From NCBI GenBank assembly GCA_003010405.1, contig PJLO01000016.1:1-54534 (forward strand): a stretch of 54,534 nt of DNA, given 5' to 3'. Source of the DNA: Acidobacteriota bacterium. GTDB lineage: Bacteria > Acidobacteriota > Terriglobia > Terriglobales > Acidobacteriaceae. Shown here piece after piece: positions 8,982-18,470 of the stretch (position 1 is its first letter; every line of letters starts with the position of its first letter). Made by a program: the position numbers and the translations under genes. The notes beneath the pieces were generated by a model, which was not told the origin of the DNA, made no database searches, and saw nothing but the letters and a program-made list of their open reading frames with translations.

Positions 8982-9920
8982 ATGGCCCCAGCGGATGACA
9001 AAGCCCGTTCCCGGAAACGTCCCCACCCGATCCTTTCAGAGCTGGAGCCAAAGAGCCCGGCACCTAAAGCAAGGCTGGTGATGATCACCGGTTTGAGCGG
9101 TTCGGGGAAGATCACGGCGTTGAAAGTATTTGAAGATATGGGGTATTACTGCGTGGACAATCTTCCCGCAGAGCTGCTCCCCAGCTTTGCGGAACTGATC
9201 CAAGGCAGTCGCGATAAAAAGAACGGGGCCCTTGTGGTCGATATTCGCGAGGGCAGCCGCTTGGAACAGTTGCCTTCCATCATCCACGATTTGAAGAAGC
9301 GGCTGGACGTCAAGCTGATCTATTTAGAAGCCGACGATAAAGTTCTGGTGCGGCGCTTCAGCGAAACCCGTCGCCCTCATCCATTGGGATCCACGGACTC
9401 GGTGCCGAGTTCGATTGCCAGCGAGCGGCGCAGGCTTGAACCGATTCGCAATATTGCGGATCTGGAGATCGATACCTCGAAGTTCAACGTGCATGAATTA
9501 CGCACGCATCTGGTCGAGCTTTTTAAGAGCGATGGCGACGAACGTCAGCCGCTTCTGGTTTCAACACTGAGCTTCGGTTTTAAGAACGGCATACCGGAGA
9601 GCGCGGATCTGGTCTTCGATGTGCGCTTTCTGCCCAATCCGCACTTCATTGCGGAGTTTCGCCCTTACACGGGCAAGCACCCGCAGGTAGCAAAATATAT
9701 TCGTTCGTTCCCGCAGACGCAGGAATTCCTAGCAAAGGTGATGGATCTATTGTTGTTCCTGCTGCCGCACTATGTAGCGGAGGGGAAGAGTTACCTGACG
9801 ATTGCCTTTGGTTGTACCGGCGGACAGCACCGCTCGGTGTTCATTGCCGAAGAGATTAAGAAGCGGCTTGCTAAGGCGGGCTACCGCATCAAGGTGGAGC
9901 ATCGCGACTGCCCGAGGTGA
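8982..9920 (+). CDS. rapZ: RapZ-type RNase adapter / nucleotide-binding protein
   Basis: A 312-residue RapZ (YvcJ) family protein. In enteric bacteria RapZ binds the small RNAs GlmY/GlmZ and guides RNase E; elsewhere its role is less clear. The N-terminal P-loop reads GLSGSGKIT at residues 37-45, with Ile where the family normally has Ser after the Lys. The motifs YYCVDNLP, VDIREGSRL and the C-terminal GCTGGQHRSVF (about 285-295) are all present. About 33 variable residues precede the P-loop, so the true start may lie a little downstream of 8982. No ptsN, ptsH or EIIA gene follows; the next gene is the MsbA-like exporter. Confidence 0.9.
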   Translation: MAPADDKARSRKRPHPILSELEPKSPAPKARLVMITGLSGSGKITALKVFEDMGYYCVDNLPAELLPSFAELIQGSRDKKNGALVVDIREGSRLEQLPSIIHDLKKRLDVKLIYLEADDKVLVRRFSETRRPHPLGSTDSVPSSIASERRRLEPIRNIADLEIDTSKFNVHELRTHLVELFKSDGDERQPLLVSTLSFGFKNGIPESADLVFDVRFLPNPHFIAEFRPYTGKHPQVAKYIRSFPQTQEFLAKVMDLLLFLLPHYVAEGKSYLTIAFGCTGGQHRSVFIAEEIKKRLAKAGYRIKVEHRDCPR

Positions 9921-10032
9921 AATTGCGGGGTGCAATCTGCCTGTGGTCTGTTTTCAAGCAGCGGCTTCCAGTAGAATCAATGCTTGAACCCCAATTCCTA
10001 ACCCGGACGGGCCGCTAACCCATGAGTAGTAC

Positions 10033-11883
10033 ATGCGCCGACTGATTCGTTTGATGTGGTATGTTCGGCCATACTGGCCGCAGTTGTTTGCCAGCATAAT
10101 TCTGTTTTCTTTTGTCGGACTGTTGGAAGCGTTCCGCCTGGCGTTGTTTCGCCCCATTTTTGACCGTGTACTTACGCCTGGAACGCCCGGCCGCTCGATG
10201 GCGCTGATTACCATTCCGGGTACGACTCACACGATCTACCTTGAGGAACTGGTCCCGAGCCATTTCCATAACCCCTGGACCGTGGTTGCTGTTGCGCTGG
10301 TCGCTTCGGTCTTCCTTAAAGGCATCTTCGATTACGTTGGCAACTATCTGGTGAGCTACGCAGGTTTCGGTCTTGTGACCGATCTGCGCAATGAGGTCTA
10401 TGGCAGGGTTCTGCGCCGCTCGGCAGCCTTCTTCCAGAAGCATCCTACCGGGACGCTGGTTTCGGCAATTATCAACGACATCGATAAAGTGCAGTTTGCG
10501 ATGTCCAGCGTGCTGGCCGAGTTCCTGCAGCAGTTTTTTGCTTTCGCGTTTATGGCCGGACTGGTAATTTCCGTCGGTGGCAAACTGGCGTGGGTTCTTC
10601 TGTTTTTTGTGCCGTTGATCATACTCAGCTCGCGCAAGATTGGCCGCCAGGTGCGGAGCAGCACTCGGCGAGGACAGGACAAACTCGCCGAAATTCAGAA
10701 TATCCTGCACGAAACCCTCACCGGCAATCGAATCGTAAAGGCTTTCAGCACGGAGATATGGGAGACGTTGCGTTTCAAGGCTGCCGCCGAGAGGTTGTTC
10801 AGCGCGAACATGCGCTCGGTTGTGGCAATGGGGCTGAGTTCTCCGCTGATGGACCTGCTGGGTGCGGTTGCTATAGCTCTTTTGATCAAGCTCGGACGTG
10901 ACAGTATCAATCGCGGCACAATGACGATCGGCGGCTTCATGGTTTTCATTGGCGCGACAATGAGCCTCTATCAGCCGGTGCGAAAGTTTGCCTTGTTCTA
11001 CAACAACTTTCAACAGGCACTCGGCGCTTCGGAATCGGTCTTTAAATTCATGGACCTGAAGGACGAAGTGCACGAACGAGTTCATCCGCGCAAGCTGCCG
11101 CCATTCCGTGATTCGATCCAGTTTGAAGACGTGCGTTTCGGTTACAACGATGGGGAAGACGCGCGCGAGGTGTTAAAGGGCATTAACTTGAATGTGAATG
11201 CCGGCGAGGTGGTAGCAATCGTTGGCGGCAGCGGCGCCGGCAAGTCTACCATGGTGCATCTGATCCCGCGCTTTTTCGATGTGACCGGGGGGCGCATTCT
11301 GGTGGATGGCATTGATATCCGGGATGTGTCAGTGTCCTCACTGCGAAAGCAGGTCGGCATTGTAGCCCAGGAGACAGTGTTGTTTAACGACACAGTGCGC
11401 AACAATATTGCTTACGGCCAGCCGCATGTCTCGCAGAAGGATGTAGTGCATGCGGCCCAGGCCGCCCTGGCGCACGACTTTATCGAGCAAATGCCGGACG
11501 GATACAACACGGTTATTGGCGAGCGCGGCTTCCGGCTCTCCGGCGGCGAACGCCAGCGGCTGAGCATTGCACGCGCACTCCTGAAGAATGCCCCCGTGCT
11601 GATTCTGGACGAGGCGACCTCCGCACTGGATTCCGAAAGCGAAGCACTGGTGCAGGCCGCACTGCAGAATCTGATGACAGGCCGTACGGTTTTTGTCATT
11701 GCGCACCGCCTTTCCACCGTGCGCCGCGCCGATCGCATTATCATTCTGGAGAACGGAATGATTGCCGACGAGGGTTCGCATGACGATTTGTTAACGAGGC
11801 TTGGAACGTATCGCCGCCTTTACGATCTGCAATTTGTGGATCTCGACGCTCCGAAGCAGGACGCGTTTGTGGAAGAGGAGTAG
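10033..11883 (+). CDS. ABC exporter, MsbA-like (lipid A flippase family)
   Basis: A 616-residue half-transporter with an N-terminal six-helix membrane domain (about residues 15-335) and a C-terminal ATPase. The latter carries Walker A GGSGAGKST (398-406), signature LSGGERQRLSIARALL and Walker B ILDEATSALD, and the H-loop lies in IAHRLST. It functions as a homodimer. The MsbA family flips lipid A core across the inner membrane, which fits the upstream lptCA/lptB genes; other lipid or drug substrates are possible. The ATG at 10033 sits in a weak Shine-Dalgarno context. yicC starts 2 nt after the stop, so these genes form one operon with gmk and rpoZ. Confidence 0.85.
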   Translation: MRRLIRLMWYVRPYWPQLFASIILFSFVGLLEAFRLALFRPIFDRVLTPGTPGRSMALITIPGTTHTIYLEELVPSHFHNPWTVVAVALVASVFLKGIFDYVGNYLVSYAGFGLVTDLRNEVYGRVLRRSAAFFQKHPTGTLVSAIINDIDKVQFAMSSVLAEFLQQFFAFAFMAGLVISVGGKLAWVLLFFVPLIILSSRKIGRQVRSSTRRGQDKLAEIQNILHETLTGNRIVKAFSTEIWETLRFKAAAERLFSANMRSVVAMGLSSPLMDLLGAVAIALLIKLGRDSINRGTMTIGGFMVFIGATMSLYQPVRKFALFYNNFQQALGASESVFKFMDLKDEVHERVHPRKLPPFRDSIQFEDVRFGYNDGEDAREVLKGINLNVNAGEVVAIVGGSGAGKSTMVHLIPRFFDVTGGRILVDGIDIRDVSVSSLRKQVGIVAQETVLFNDTVRNNIAYGQPHVSQKDVVHAAQAALAHDFIEQMPDGYNTVIGERGFRLSGGERQRLSIARALLKNAPVLILDEATSALDSESEALVQAALQNLMTGRTVFVIAHRLSTVRRADRIIILENGMIADEGSHDDLLTRLGTYRRLYDLQFVDLDAPKQDAFVEEE

Positions 11884-11885
11884 AC

Positions 11886-12773
11886 ATGTCAATCCGCTCC
11901 ATGACCGGCTTTGCCCAGGTCAAGGGCCAGCAAGATAAGACAGCATTCACATTCACCGCGAAGTCGGTAAACCATCGTTTTCTTGACCTGCACCTGCGCT
12001 TACCTGCGAAATCCGAACTCCTGGAACAGCAACTACGCAAGCTTTTCAAAGAGAAATTGCACCGCGGACACGTGGAAGTTACGCTCACGTTGGAGTACGC
12101 TGGCGCATCCGGCCTTAGCGTTAACCGCGAGCTTGTTTCCGATTATGTGAAGGCTTTTCGCGAGTTGTCGAGTGATCTTGACCTGCACGGCGAGATTGAC
12201 TTGAACGCGATTTTCCGCTTGACCGGCGTGCTCTCGGCGTCAAACGAGTTGCCGGAAGAGGCGGAGTTGCAGGCGGCGCTACTATCTGCCGCCTCCGAGC
12301 TGATTGGTCTGCTGAACGCAAATCGACAGCTGGAGGGTAATCATACGCGCTCCGAACTCGAAGGGCGGATGGATCAGATCGAGCGCAACACGGCCGAGGT
12401 GGAGACTCTGCGCGCGATGGTGCTGCAGGCGCATCTGGAGCGTATTCGTACCCGAATGGCAGAGCTGCTGGAAGGCCAAGCCGATCCGGACCGCATATTG
12501 CAGGAAGCGGCCATGCTGGCCGAGCGCAGCGATGTGCAGGAAGAGATTGTGCGCCTGCTGACGCATGTAAAGCATTTCCGCGGCTTGCTGGAGGAGGGCG
12601 GGGAAATTGGCAAGAAACTCGACTTCCTGCTGCAGGAAATGAATCGCGAGGCAAACACCATGCTTTCCAAAACCACAGGCTTGGCTGGAGATGCGATGCG
12701 GATCACCGAGCTGGGTCTGGCGCTCAAAAGCGATATTGAAAAATCCCGTGAACAGGTGCAAAACGTAGAATGA
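11886..12773 (+). CDS. YicC/YloC family endoribonuclease
   Basis: A 295-residue YicC-family protein. The N-terminal conserved block MSIRSMTGFAQ and the C-terminal block (DFLLQEMNREANTM, then KSDIEKSREQVQNVE) are diagnostic. Family members form ring-shaped oligomers and cleave RNA; E. coli YicC targets the RyhB small RNA. A GAGGAG Shine-Dalgarno lies 5 nt before the ATG. The stop overlaps the gmk start by 4 nt (ATGA), and yicC-gmk is a very widely conserved pair. Acidic residues and helices between about 90 and 220 form the central region. Confidence 0.92.
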   Translation: MSIRSMTGFAQVKGQQDKTAFTFTAKSVNHRFLDLHLRLPAKSELLEQQLRKLFKEKLHRGHVEVTLTLEYAGASGLSVNRELVSDYVKAFRELSSDLDLHGEIDLNAIFRLTGVLSASNELPEEAELQAALLSAASELIGLLNANRQLEGNHTRSELEGRMDQIERNTAEVETLRAMVLQAHLERIRTRMAELLEGQADPDRILQEAAMLAERSDVQEEIVRLLTHVKHFRGLLEEGGEIGKKLDFLLQEMNREANTMLSKTTGLAGDAMRITELGLALKSDIEKSREQVQNVE

Positions 12774-13465
12774 GTCTGGTCTTTATAATTTCAGCGCCCT
12801 CTGGCAGCGGCAAATCTACGCTGGTAAATGAAATCAAGCGTCTTGTAAGTCAGCTGGACTTCTCCGTTTCCTATACCACGCGGCACCCCCGCGGCAGCGA
12901 GGAGAACGGGCGCGACTACTACTACACCAGCCGCGACGTTTTCGAGCGCATGATTCGAAATGGCGAATTTCTGGAACATGCAGATGTTTTCGGGAATTAT
13001 TACGGCACGGCCAAAAAGTTTCTCGATGATGCGATTGTGCGCGGCCACGATCTTCTGCTGGACATCGACGTTCAGGGCGCATCGCAGCTCCAGAGGCGCC
13101 TGCCGGAGGCAGTCAGCATCTTTATTCTGCCGCCGACCAGGCAGGAACTGGAGAACCGGTTGCGTCGTCGCAGCTCCGCCGAGCGCATGACCGACGAGGC
13201 TATAATCAAGCGCCGCCTGGAAACTGCCACCAGGGAGATTGAAAAATATGAGAAATACGACTACATTCTGGTCAACGACCGTCTGGAAGATTCGATTGAC
13301 GCGCTGAGGGCGATCATTCTTACAGAGCGTCTTCGTGCGAGCGATCGTGAGCCTTCGCGAGCCGACGAGCTTAAGCTTGCAGAACTGGCGCAAGCTAAAA
13401 AGCTGGAAAATGTTCGGCCGCACCTGGGCCCTGTTCTTGAGAGTTTTCGAAAGAGTACTGTGTAG
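12770..13465 (+). CDS. gmk: Guanylate kinase
   Basis: A 231-residue kinase that phosphorylates GMP to GDP with ATP in the cytoplasm. Walker A is APSGSGKSTL (about residues 8-17). The GMP-binding segment contains SYTTRHPRGSEENGRDYYY, and the LID region carries Arg-rich LENRLRRRSS. The C-terminus extends about 25 residues past the usual 205-210. The ATG overlaps the yicC stop (ATGA), which couples translation. The omega-subunit gene follows 16 nt downstream, a common gmk-rpoZ arrangement that links GMP supply with RNA polymerase. Confidence 0.95.
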   Translation: MSLVFIISAPSGSGKSTLVNEIKRLVSQLDFSVSYTTRHPRGSEENGRDYYYTSRDVFERMIRNGEFLEHADVFGNYYGTAKKFLDDAIVRGHDLLLDIDVQGASQLQRRLPEAVSIFILPPTRQELENRLRRRSSAERMTDEAIIKRRLETATREIEKYEKYDYILVNDRLEDSIDALRAIILTERLRASDREPSRADELKLAELAQAKKLENVRPHLGPVLESFRKSTV

Positions 13466-13481
13466 TTCAGGGGGTACCGAA

Positions 13482-13700
13482 GTGGATCTATTCCACGGGT
13501 TCGACAGCAATTACCGTTACATCCTGGTGACGGCCCGCCGCGCTCGCCAATTACAGTCTGGGGCAAGCCCGCTGGTCGAAACGAGTTCCACAAAGCCCTG
13601 TCGTATTGCCGCTCAGGAAGTTCAGGCCGACAAGGTGAAGTGGGAGACTGTCTCGCTGGAACCCATTCCGGACGATACGGAATCGGGAAACGTCGCTTAG
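13482..13700 (+). CDS. rpoZ: RNA polymerase omega subunit
   Basis: A 72-residue omega subunit that chaperones the beta-prime subunit of RNA polymerase. The segment NYRYILVTARRARQLQSGA matches the conserved helical core of the family (usually R-x-x-A-x-R-A-x-Q-L-x-x-G). I chose GTG at 13482 because a good Shine-Dalgarno, AGGGGG, lies about 8 nt upstream; longer in-frame starts run back into gmk and lack one. The protein ends soon after a Lys/Glu-rich tail. It is the last gene of the msbA-yicC-gmk-rpoZ unit before a 96-nt gap to coaBC. Confidence 0.88.
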   Translation: MDLFHGFDSNYRYILVTARRARQLQSGASPLVETSSTKPCRIAAQEVQADKVKWETVSLEPIPDDTESGNVA

Positions 13701-13796
13701 CAAAAACGAAGCGGCATTTAGCACGGATTGCGACGGTGTTTCCGGCGTGCGCTGTTGTGCGGCCCAGAATCCTGAATCCAACAGAAGATTAACTCA

Positions 13797-15017
13797 ATGA
13801 AAATCGCACTGGGAGTGACGGGCGGCATCGCCGCGTATAAAGCTGCGGAGATTGCACGCCGTCTACAAGATCGCAATATTCGCGTCCAAGTCATTATGAC
13901 CGACTCAGCGCAGGAGTTTGTGCGCCCGCTTACCTTCGCTGCACTAACCGGCGAAAAGGTAATTACCGAGATGTTTTCGCAGCGCGATTCCAACTCGACG
14001 CTTGATTCCTCGGTGGAACACATCAGCGTGGCGCAGGCGATTGATGCTCTCCTGGTAGCGCCGGCTACGGCCGCAACGCTGGCGCGCTTTGCCCATGGCC
14101 TGTCCGAAGATTTTCTCTCCACGCTCTATCTTGCGACGACGGCCCCCGTGGTGGTGGCTCCCGCGATGAACGTGAACATGTGGCGTCACGCGGCGACTCA
14201 GGCCAATCTGGAAACCCTGCGCGCCCGAGGAGTCACGATTGTCGAGCCAAGCCAGGGTTATCTTGCCTGCGGGATGGTCGGAGAAGGACGGCTGGCTGAT
14301 ACGGATGAGATCGTTGAAGCACTGCTGGCTCGTATTGTTCAGTCGGAAGATTTGAAGGGCGAGAACGTTTTGATATCTGCCGGGCCCACCTATGAGCCGA
14401 TCGATCCGGTACGTTTTCTCGGGAACCGTTCCAGCGGGAAGATGGGCTACGCCTTGGCCGAGGCCGCTCTCCGGCGCGGCGCGCGTGTAACGCTGGTCAG
14501 CGGGCCAACGGCACTGACGCCTCCAGCGGTTGAGGAGTTTGTGCGCGTGGAAACCTGTGCGCAGATGCGGGAGGCTTTACTCGCACGCTTCGGGCGTGCC
14601 AGCGTCACGATCATGAGCGCCGCTGTCTCAGATTTTTCCCCGGCAAATGTCGCAGGCCAGAAGATCAAGCGCGAAGCCGCGATGCATCTGGATCTTCAAC
14701 CCACGGCGGACATTCTTGCCGAACTCGGTTCGGGGCGCGCCCCGGGGCAGTTGCTTATCGGCTTTGCCGCAGAGACGCAGAACGCGGCGGAAAACGCGCG
14801 TGGGAAACTTAAGCGCAAGCATCTCGACGCCATCATCGTTAACGACGTTTCGCGCCCAGGAATCGGTTTTGGCTCGGAACGCAATGCTGGCCAGATCATC
14901 ACTGCAGACGAAGTCACGGAGATTCCGGAGATGAGCAAGCTGGAGATGGCGGGCTGCATTCTCGACGCAGTGGTGAAGCTCCGCGCAGGACGGCAGACTC
15001 CAAAGGTAAACGCATAA
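13797..15017 (+). CDS. coaBC: Bifunctional phosphopantothenoylcysteine decarboxylase/synthetase
   Basis: A 406-residue CoaBC (Dfp) enzyme of coenzyme A synthesis. The CoaC flavodoxin-like half (about 1-185) decarboxylates phosphopantothenoylcysteine. It shows GVTGGIAAYKA, the active-site His in VEHISVAQ, and the substrate clamp APAMNVNMW. The CoaB half (about 188-400) couples cysteine to phosphopantothenate using CTP and shows ISAGPTYEPIDPVRFLGN and SSGKMGYALAEAA. Both halves look intact and the length is typical. An AGAAG-type Shine-Dalgarno precedes the ATG. The uracil-DNA glycosylase gene starts 2 nt after the stop. Confidence 0.95.
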   Translation: MKIALGVTGGIAAYKAAEIARRLQDRNIRVQVIMTDSAQEFVRPLTFAALTGEKVITEMFSQRDSNSTLDSSVEHISVAQAIDALLVAPATAATLARFAHGLSEDFLSTLYLATTAPVVVAPAMNVNMWRHAATQANLETLRARGVTIVEPSQGYLACGMVGEGRLADTDEIVEALLARIVQSEDLKGENVLISAGPTYEPIDPVRFLGNRSSGKMGYALAEAALRRGARVTLVSGPTALTPPAVEEFVRVETCAQMREALLARFGRASVTIMSAAVSDFSPANVAGQKIKREAAMHLDLQPTADILAELGSGRAPGQLLIGFAAETQNAAENARGKLKRKHLDAIIVNDVSRPGIGFGSERNAGQIITADEVTEIPEMSKLEMAGCILDAVVKLRAGRQTPKVNA

Positions 15018-15019
15018 GA

Positions 15020-15925
15020 ATGGCAAAGGTTTTGGACGAGCAGAGCAGGAGGGCTGTCGCAGCCAGGGTGCAGTACTATCGCGACCTTGGAATCTTCGAG
15101 CTCTATAAACGCGAGATACCTGAGGGCATGAGCTTCGGACAGGCAATTTCACGCGAAGAGCTGGCGCGAGTCGCCGAGGAATCTCCAGTAGCAGTATTGA
15201 CCCAGGACCAAGTCACTGTCGCGGAACCAGCAGGAGAGGTCGTGCAGTTGGCGGACATCCTCAACGACAAGCCGGCCGCTCTTCGGGTGATTCGCGAAGA
15301 GATCGGCGACTGCACGCGGTGCAAGCTGTGCGAGGGACGTACCAACATCGTTTTCGGTGTGGGCGACGCGCACGCTCGCATTATGTTTGTGGGCGAGGGG
15401 CCGGGCGCGGATGAAGACGCGCAGGGGGAGCCTTTTGTGGGCCGCGCCGGGCAGTTGCTGAACAACATGATCACGGCGATGGGCATTCGCCGCGAGGACG
15501 TTTACATCGGGAATGTAGTGAAGTGCCGCCCGCCGAAGAACCGCGCTCCCGAGCCTGATGAATCCGCTACCTGCGGGCCTTTCCTGATGCGACAGATTTC
15601 CGTTGTGCGTCCGGAGGTGATAGTGGCACTGGGCGCTACGGCAGCAAAGTTTCTGCTCGGCGCCTCGGATTCGCTGGGAAATTTGCGTGGGCACATCTAC
15701 GACTTCCGGCCGGATTTGCCGCAGGGCGCACCAGAGCGCGATCCTGACTTTACGACCAAGCTGGTTGTGACCTATCACCCGGCCTATTTGCTGCGCGACC
15801 CTCGCCAGAAGAAGGAAGCTTGGCTGGATTTGCAGATTGTGATGAAGTACCTGGGAATGCCAATGCCAAAGCGCGAAGCCGAATCCAATCCGGAACGCAG
15901 ATCCGAACGCGGGCCAGAGGCTTGA
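15020..15925 (+). CDS. Family 4-type uracil-DNA glycosylase
   Basis: A 301-residue uracil-DNA glycosylase that removes uracil from DNA in base-excision repair. The catalytic domain begins near residue 95 with the iron-sulfur Cys pair CTRCKLC, followed by motif [18 protein letters not shown] and RAGQLL. Further Cys residues lie in VKCRPPKNR and SATCGPF, matching the four-Cys [4Fe-4S] pattern of thermophile-type UDGs. The C-terminal motif [11 protein letters not shown] matches motif B. About 90 N-terminal residues precede the domain, a common extension in this group. The stop overlaps the priA ATG by one base (TGATG). Confidence 0.92.
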   Translation: MAKVLDEQSRRAVAARVQYYRDLGIFELYKREIPEGMSFGQAISREELARVAEESPVAVLTQDQVTVAEPAGEVVQLADILNDKPAALRVIREEIGDCTRCKLCEGRTNIVFGVGDAHARIMFVGEGPGADEDAQGEPFVGRAGQLLNNMITAMGIRREDVYIGNVVKCRPPKNRAPEPDESATCGPFLMRQISVVRPEVIVALGATAAKFLLGASDSLGNLRGHIYDFRPDLPQGAPERDPDFTTKLVVTYHPAYLLRDPRQKKEAWLDLQIVMKYLGMPMPKREAESNPERRSERGPEA

Positions 15926-18423
15926 TGGCAGCCGAGTCAGCCGCATTGCAGGGGGCGTTACTGCCCGAGCCCCAGGGCGTGTATTGCGACGTGGCCCTGC
16001 CGGTGCCGATCGACGCGCTCTTCACCTATGAAGTCGGAGAAGTTGAGCCTGTGGTAGGCGGGCGCGTGGTTGTGCCCTTTGGGAAGGGTGCGGAGAAGAA
16101 ACTCTCCGGCGTTGTTACACGAGTTCATCACGACCCACCCGAAAACAGAAAGCTGAAGCGGGTAGTTCAGGTGCTCGATAGCGTACCTGTGCTCGATGAG
16201 AAGCTGCTCGCGCTGGGAGAGTGGATCGCGCGGTACTACCTTGCTCCTATCGGCGAAGTTTATCGCACCATGCTTCCCCTGCAAGCCGAGTTTCGCCAGT
16301 CATTTGGTTATCGCATCACAGAATTGGGTGCTGAGGCGTTGTACGAAGCGGATTGTATCTCAGGCTTGCAGAGTGCTTCCGAGCATCAGTGCGAATATGC
16401 GGTGCTGGATGCGCTGTCGGAAGGCGAACTGGTTCGTGAAGAGCGACTGCGCAGCGCGACTGGCGCAACCCGCGAGACATTGCGCGCGCTGCAACGGAAG
16501 AAATGGATTCTTCGCGAGGACCTCTCCGGTGTCCGCGACGCGCGCAGGCTGGTGAAGGTCGTAACCCTGCGCGAAACTTCGGATGAGTCTAAGCTCGCCG
16601 AATCTAAGCTCAACGCGGCGCAGCAGCACATTGTCGACCTGCTGCGCGAGGCGCAAGGGCGCATGCGCATGGAAGAGCTTCGCGAGGCCGGGACCTCTCC
16701 CAGTTCCTTGAAAACGCTGGTGAAGCACGGCCTGGTCGAGATTGTGGAAGAGGCGGCCGAGCAGGTTGCGCCACGCATGAAGCCGCGCAGCACGCTTAAT
16801 TTTCTTTTTACCCCCAGCCAGAAGGAAGCGCTGCAGGAGATTCGCGGCAGCGTGCAAGATCGCAGCTTCCATGTAGCGCTGCTGCACGGCGTTACCGGCT
16901 CAGGAAAGACAGCAGTATATCTGGCGGCGATGCAGTCGGTGCTGGAGGCAGGCCGCGGTTCGATTCTGCTGGTGCCGGAGATTGGTTTGACTCCCGGTGT
17001 CGCCGCCGATCTTCACAACATATTCGGCGAAGAGATTGCCATCCTGCATTCCTCGCTCAGCGATACCGAGCGTGCCGAACAGTGGCACCGCATCCGTCGT
17101 GGCGAAGCCCACATCGCGGTAGGCACGCGCTCGGCAATTTTCGCCCCGGTGCTTGACCTCGCCCTCATCATCGTCGACGAGGAACATGACAACAGTTACA
17201 AGCAGGAGGAGATGCCCCGCTATCACGGCCGCGATGTTGCGGTGATGCGCGCCAAGGGCCTGGGCGCGACTGTTGTGCTGGGATCGGCAACGCCCTCGCT
17301 GGAAAGCTATCAGAACGCCTCGCGCGGCAAGTATGCGCTCATCGAACTGCCCGATCGCGTGAAGGAACGCCCTTTGCCGGAAGTGGAACTGATCGACATG
17401 CGAGAGGAGTTTCAGCAAACGGGCAAGGAGAGCGTGCTCTCGCGCAAGCTGATCGAAGAGACTACCCAGCGGCTGGAGCGTGGTGAGCAGGCAATGATTC
17501 TGCTCAACCGTCGTGGTTACTCGGCGTGGGTTATGTGCCGCTCATGCGGAGATACGCTGCAATGCCGCGACTGCGCCGTGGCCATGACCTATCACAAGCG
17601 TCAGCAACGGCTTCTGTGCCATTACTGCGGCTATCAGCAGGCGGTGCCAAAGACTTGTCCCAAGTGCGGCAGCGAGTACGTGCAGTTCCTCGGGACCGGC
17701 TCGGAAAAACTGGAGGACTTGCTGCACTCGATCTTTCCGAAGGCGCGCATCGGGCGCATGGATCGCGACACCGTACGTGGGCACGACGACTTCGAACGCG
17801 TGCTGAGCGAATTTCAAGCTGGTGATATCGACCTGCTGGTGGGAACCCAGATGATCGCCAAGGGACACGACGTGCATGGAGTTACGCTGGTCGGAGTCGT
17901 GGGAGCGGATACCGCGCTGGGACTGCCGGATTTTCGCGCTGCCGAGCGCACCTTTCAGCTGCTGACGCAGGTGGCCGGGCGCGCCGGAAGGGGGGAGACG
18001 CCGGGCAAGGTCGTATTGCAGACACATTTCCCGGACCACTATGCGGTGCAGTTCGCCGCGCGTCATGACTACGGCAGCTTTGCAGAGAAGGAGCTCCGGT
18101 TCCGCGGGTGGATGCATTATCCGCCCTTCGATTCGCTTGCGAACATCGTGGTTCGCAGCGACAAGCAGGAAGAGGCCTTGCGCTACTCCGGGATGCTGGG
18201 TCGATGGTTCGAGAGCGTCAGGCATGAAGGGGTGCGCGTAATGGGGCCTGCGCCCGCGCCAATCGTTCGGTTGAAGAAGGACTATCGCTTTCATTTTGTT
18301 CTCAAGGCAGGCAGTCGCGAGCGTCTGAATTACGTCCTGCGCGCCATGCTTGCCACGGCGCAGCGGCAGAAGATTCCACGCACAAACATCATTGTGGATG
18401 TGGATGCGATGTCGCTGTCATAA
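15925..18423 (+). CDS. priA: Primosomal replication protein N' (PriA helicase)
   Basis: An 832-residue superfamily 2 DNA helicase that restarts stalled replication forks. It contains an N-terminal DNA-binding domain (about 20-110), Walker A GVTGSGKTAVYL (322-333) and Walker B DEEHD (near 418). Two zinc sites (about 538-585) carry CRSCGDTLQCRDC and CHYCGY...CPKCGSEY. The C-terminal helicase motifs include GRAGRG. I chose ATG 15925 because it overlaps the UDG stop (TGATG) and directly precedes the conserved domain. A longer in-frame start at 15820 would lie inside the UDG gene. The reading frame is complete with all eight zinc cysteines. Confidence 0.95.
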   Translation: MAAESAALQGALLPEPQGVYCDVALPVPIDALFTYEVGEVEPVVGGRVVVPFGKGAEKKLSGVVTRVHHDPPENRKLKRVVQVLDSVPVLDEKLLALGEWIARYYLAPIGEVYRTMLPLQAEFRQSFGYRITELGAEALYEADCISGLQSASEHQCEYAVLDALSEGELVREERLRSATGATRETLRALQRKKWILREDLSGVRDARRLVKVVTLRETSDESKLAESKLNAAQQHIVDLLREAQGRMRMEELREAGTSPSSLKTLVKHGLVEIVEEAAEQVAPRMKPRSTLNFLFTPSQKEALQEIRGSVQDRSFHVALLHGVTGSGKTAVYLAAMQSVLEAGRGSILLVPEIGLTPGVAADLHNIFGEEIAILHSSLSDTERAEQWHRIRRGEAHIAVGTRSAIFAPVLDLALIIVDEEHDNSYKQEEMPRYHGRDVAVMRAKGLGATVVLGSATPSLESYQNASRGKYALIELPDRVKERPLPEVELIDMREEFQQTGKESVLSRKLIEETTQRLERGEQAMILLNRRGYSAWVMCRSCGDTLQCRDCAVAMTYHKRQQRLLCHYCGYQQAVPKTCPKCGSEYVQFLGTGSEKLEDLLHSIFPKARIGRMDRDTVRGHDDFERVLSEFQAGDIDLLVGTQMIAKGHDVHGVTLVGVVGADTALGLPDFRAAERTFQLLTQVAGRAGRGETPGKVVLQTHFPDHYAVQFAARHDYGSFAEKELRFRGWMHYPPFDSLANIVVRSDKQEEALRYSGMLGRWFESVRHEGVRVMGPAPAPIVRLKKDYRFHFVLKAGSRERLNYVLRAMLATAQRQKIPRTNIIVDVDAMSLS

Positions 18424-18470
18424 AGCCCTGGCCGGCAAAGCCAACACCGCTGCAGAGAGGCAGTACCTTT

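Noticed and set aside
13335..13481. Upstream in-frame extension of rpoZ into gmk
   Set aside because: It overlaps gmk in another frame, and GTG 13482 has a good AGGGGG Shine-Dalgarno at the right distance.
15820..15924. Longer N-terminus for priA starting inside the UDG gene
   Set aside because: The upstream 35 codons overlap the UDG coding region in another frame and have no PriA homology; the TGATG overlap start at 15925 is better.
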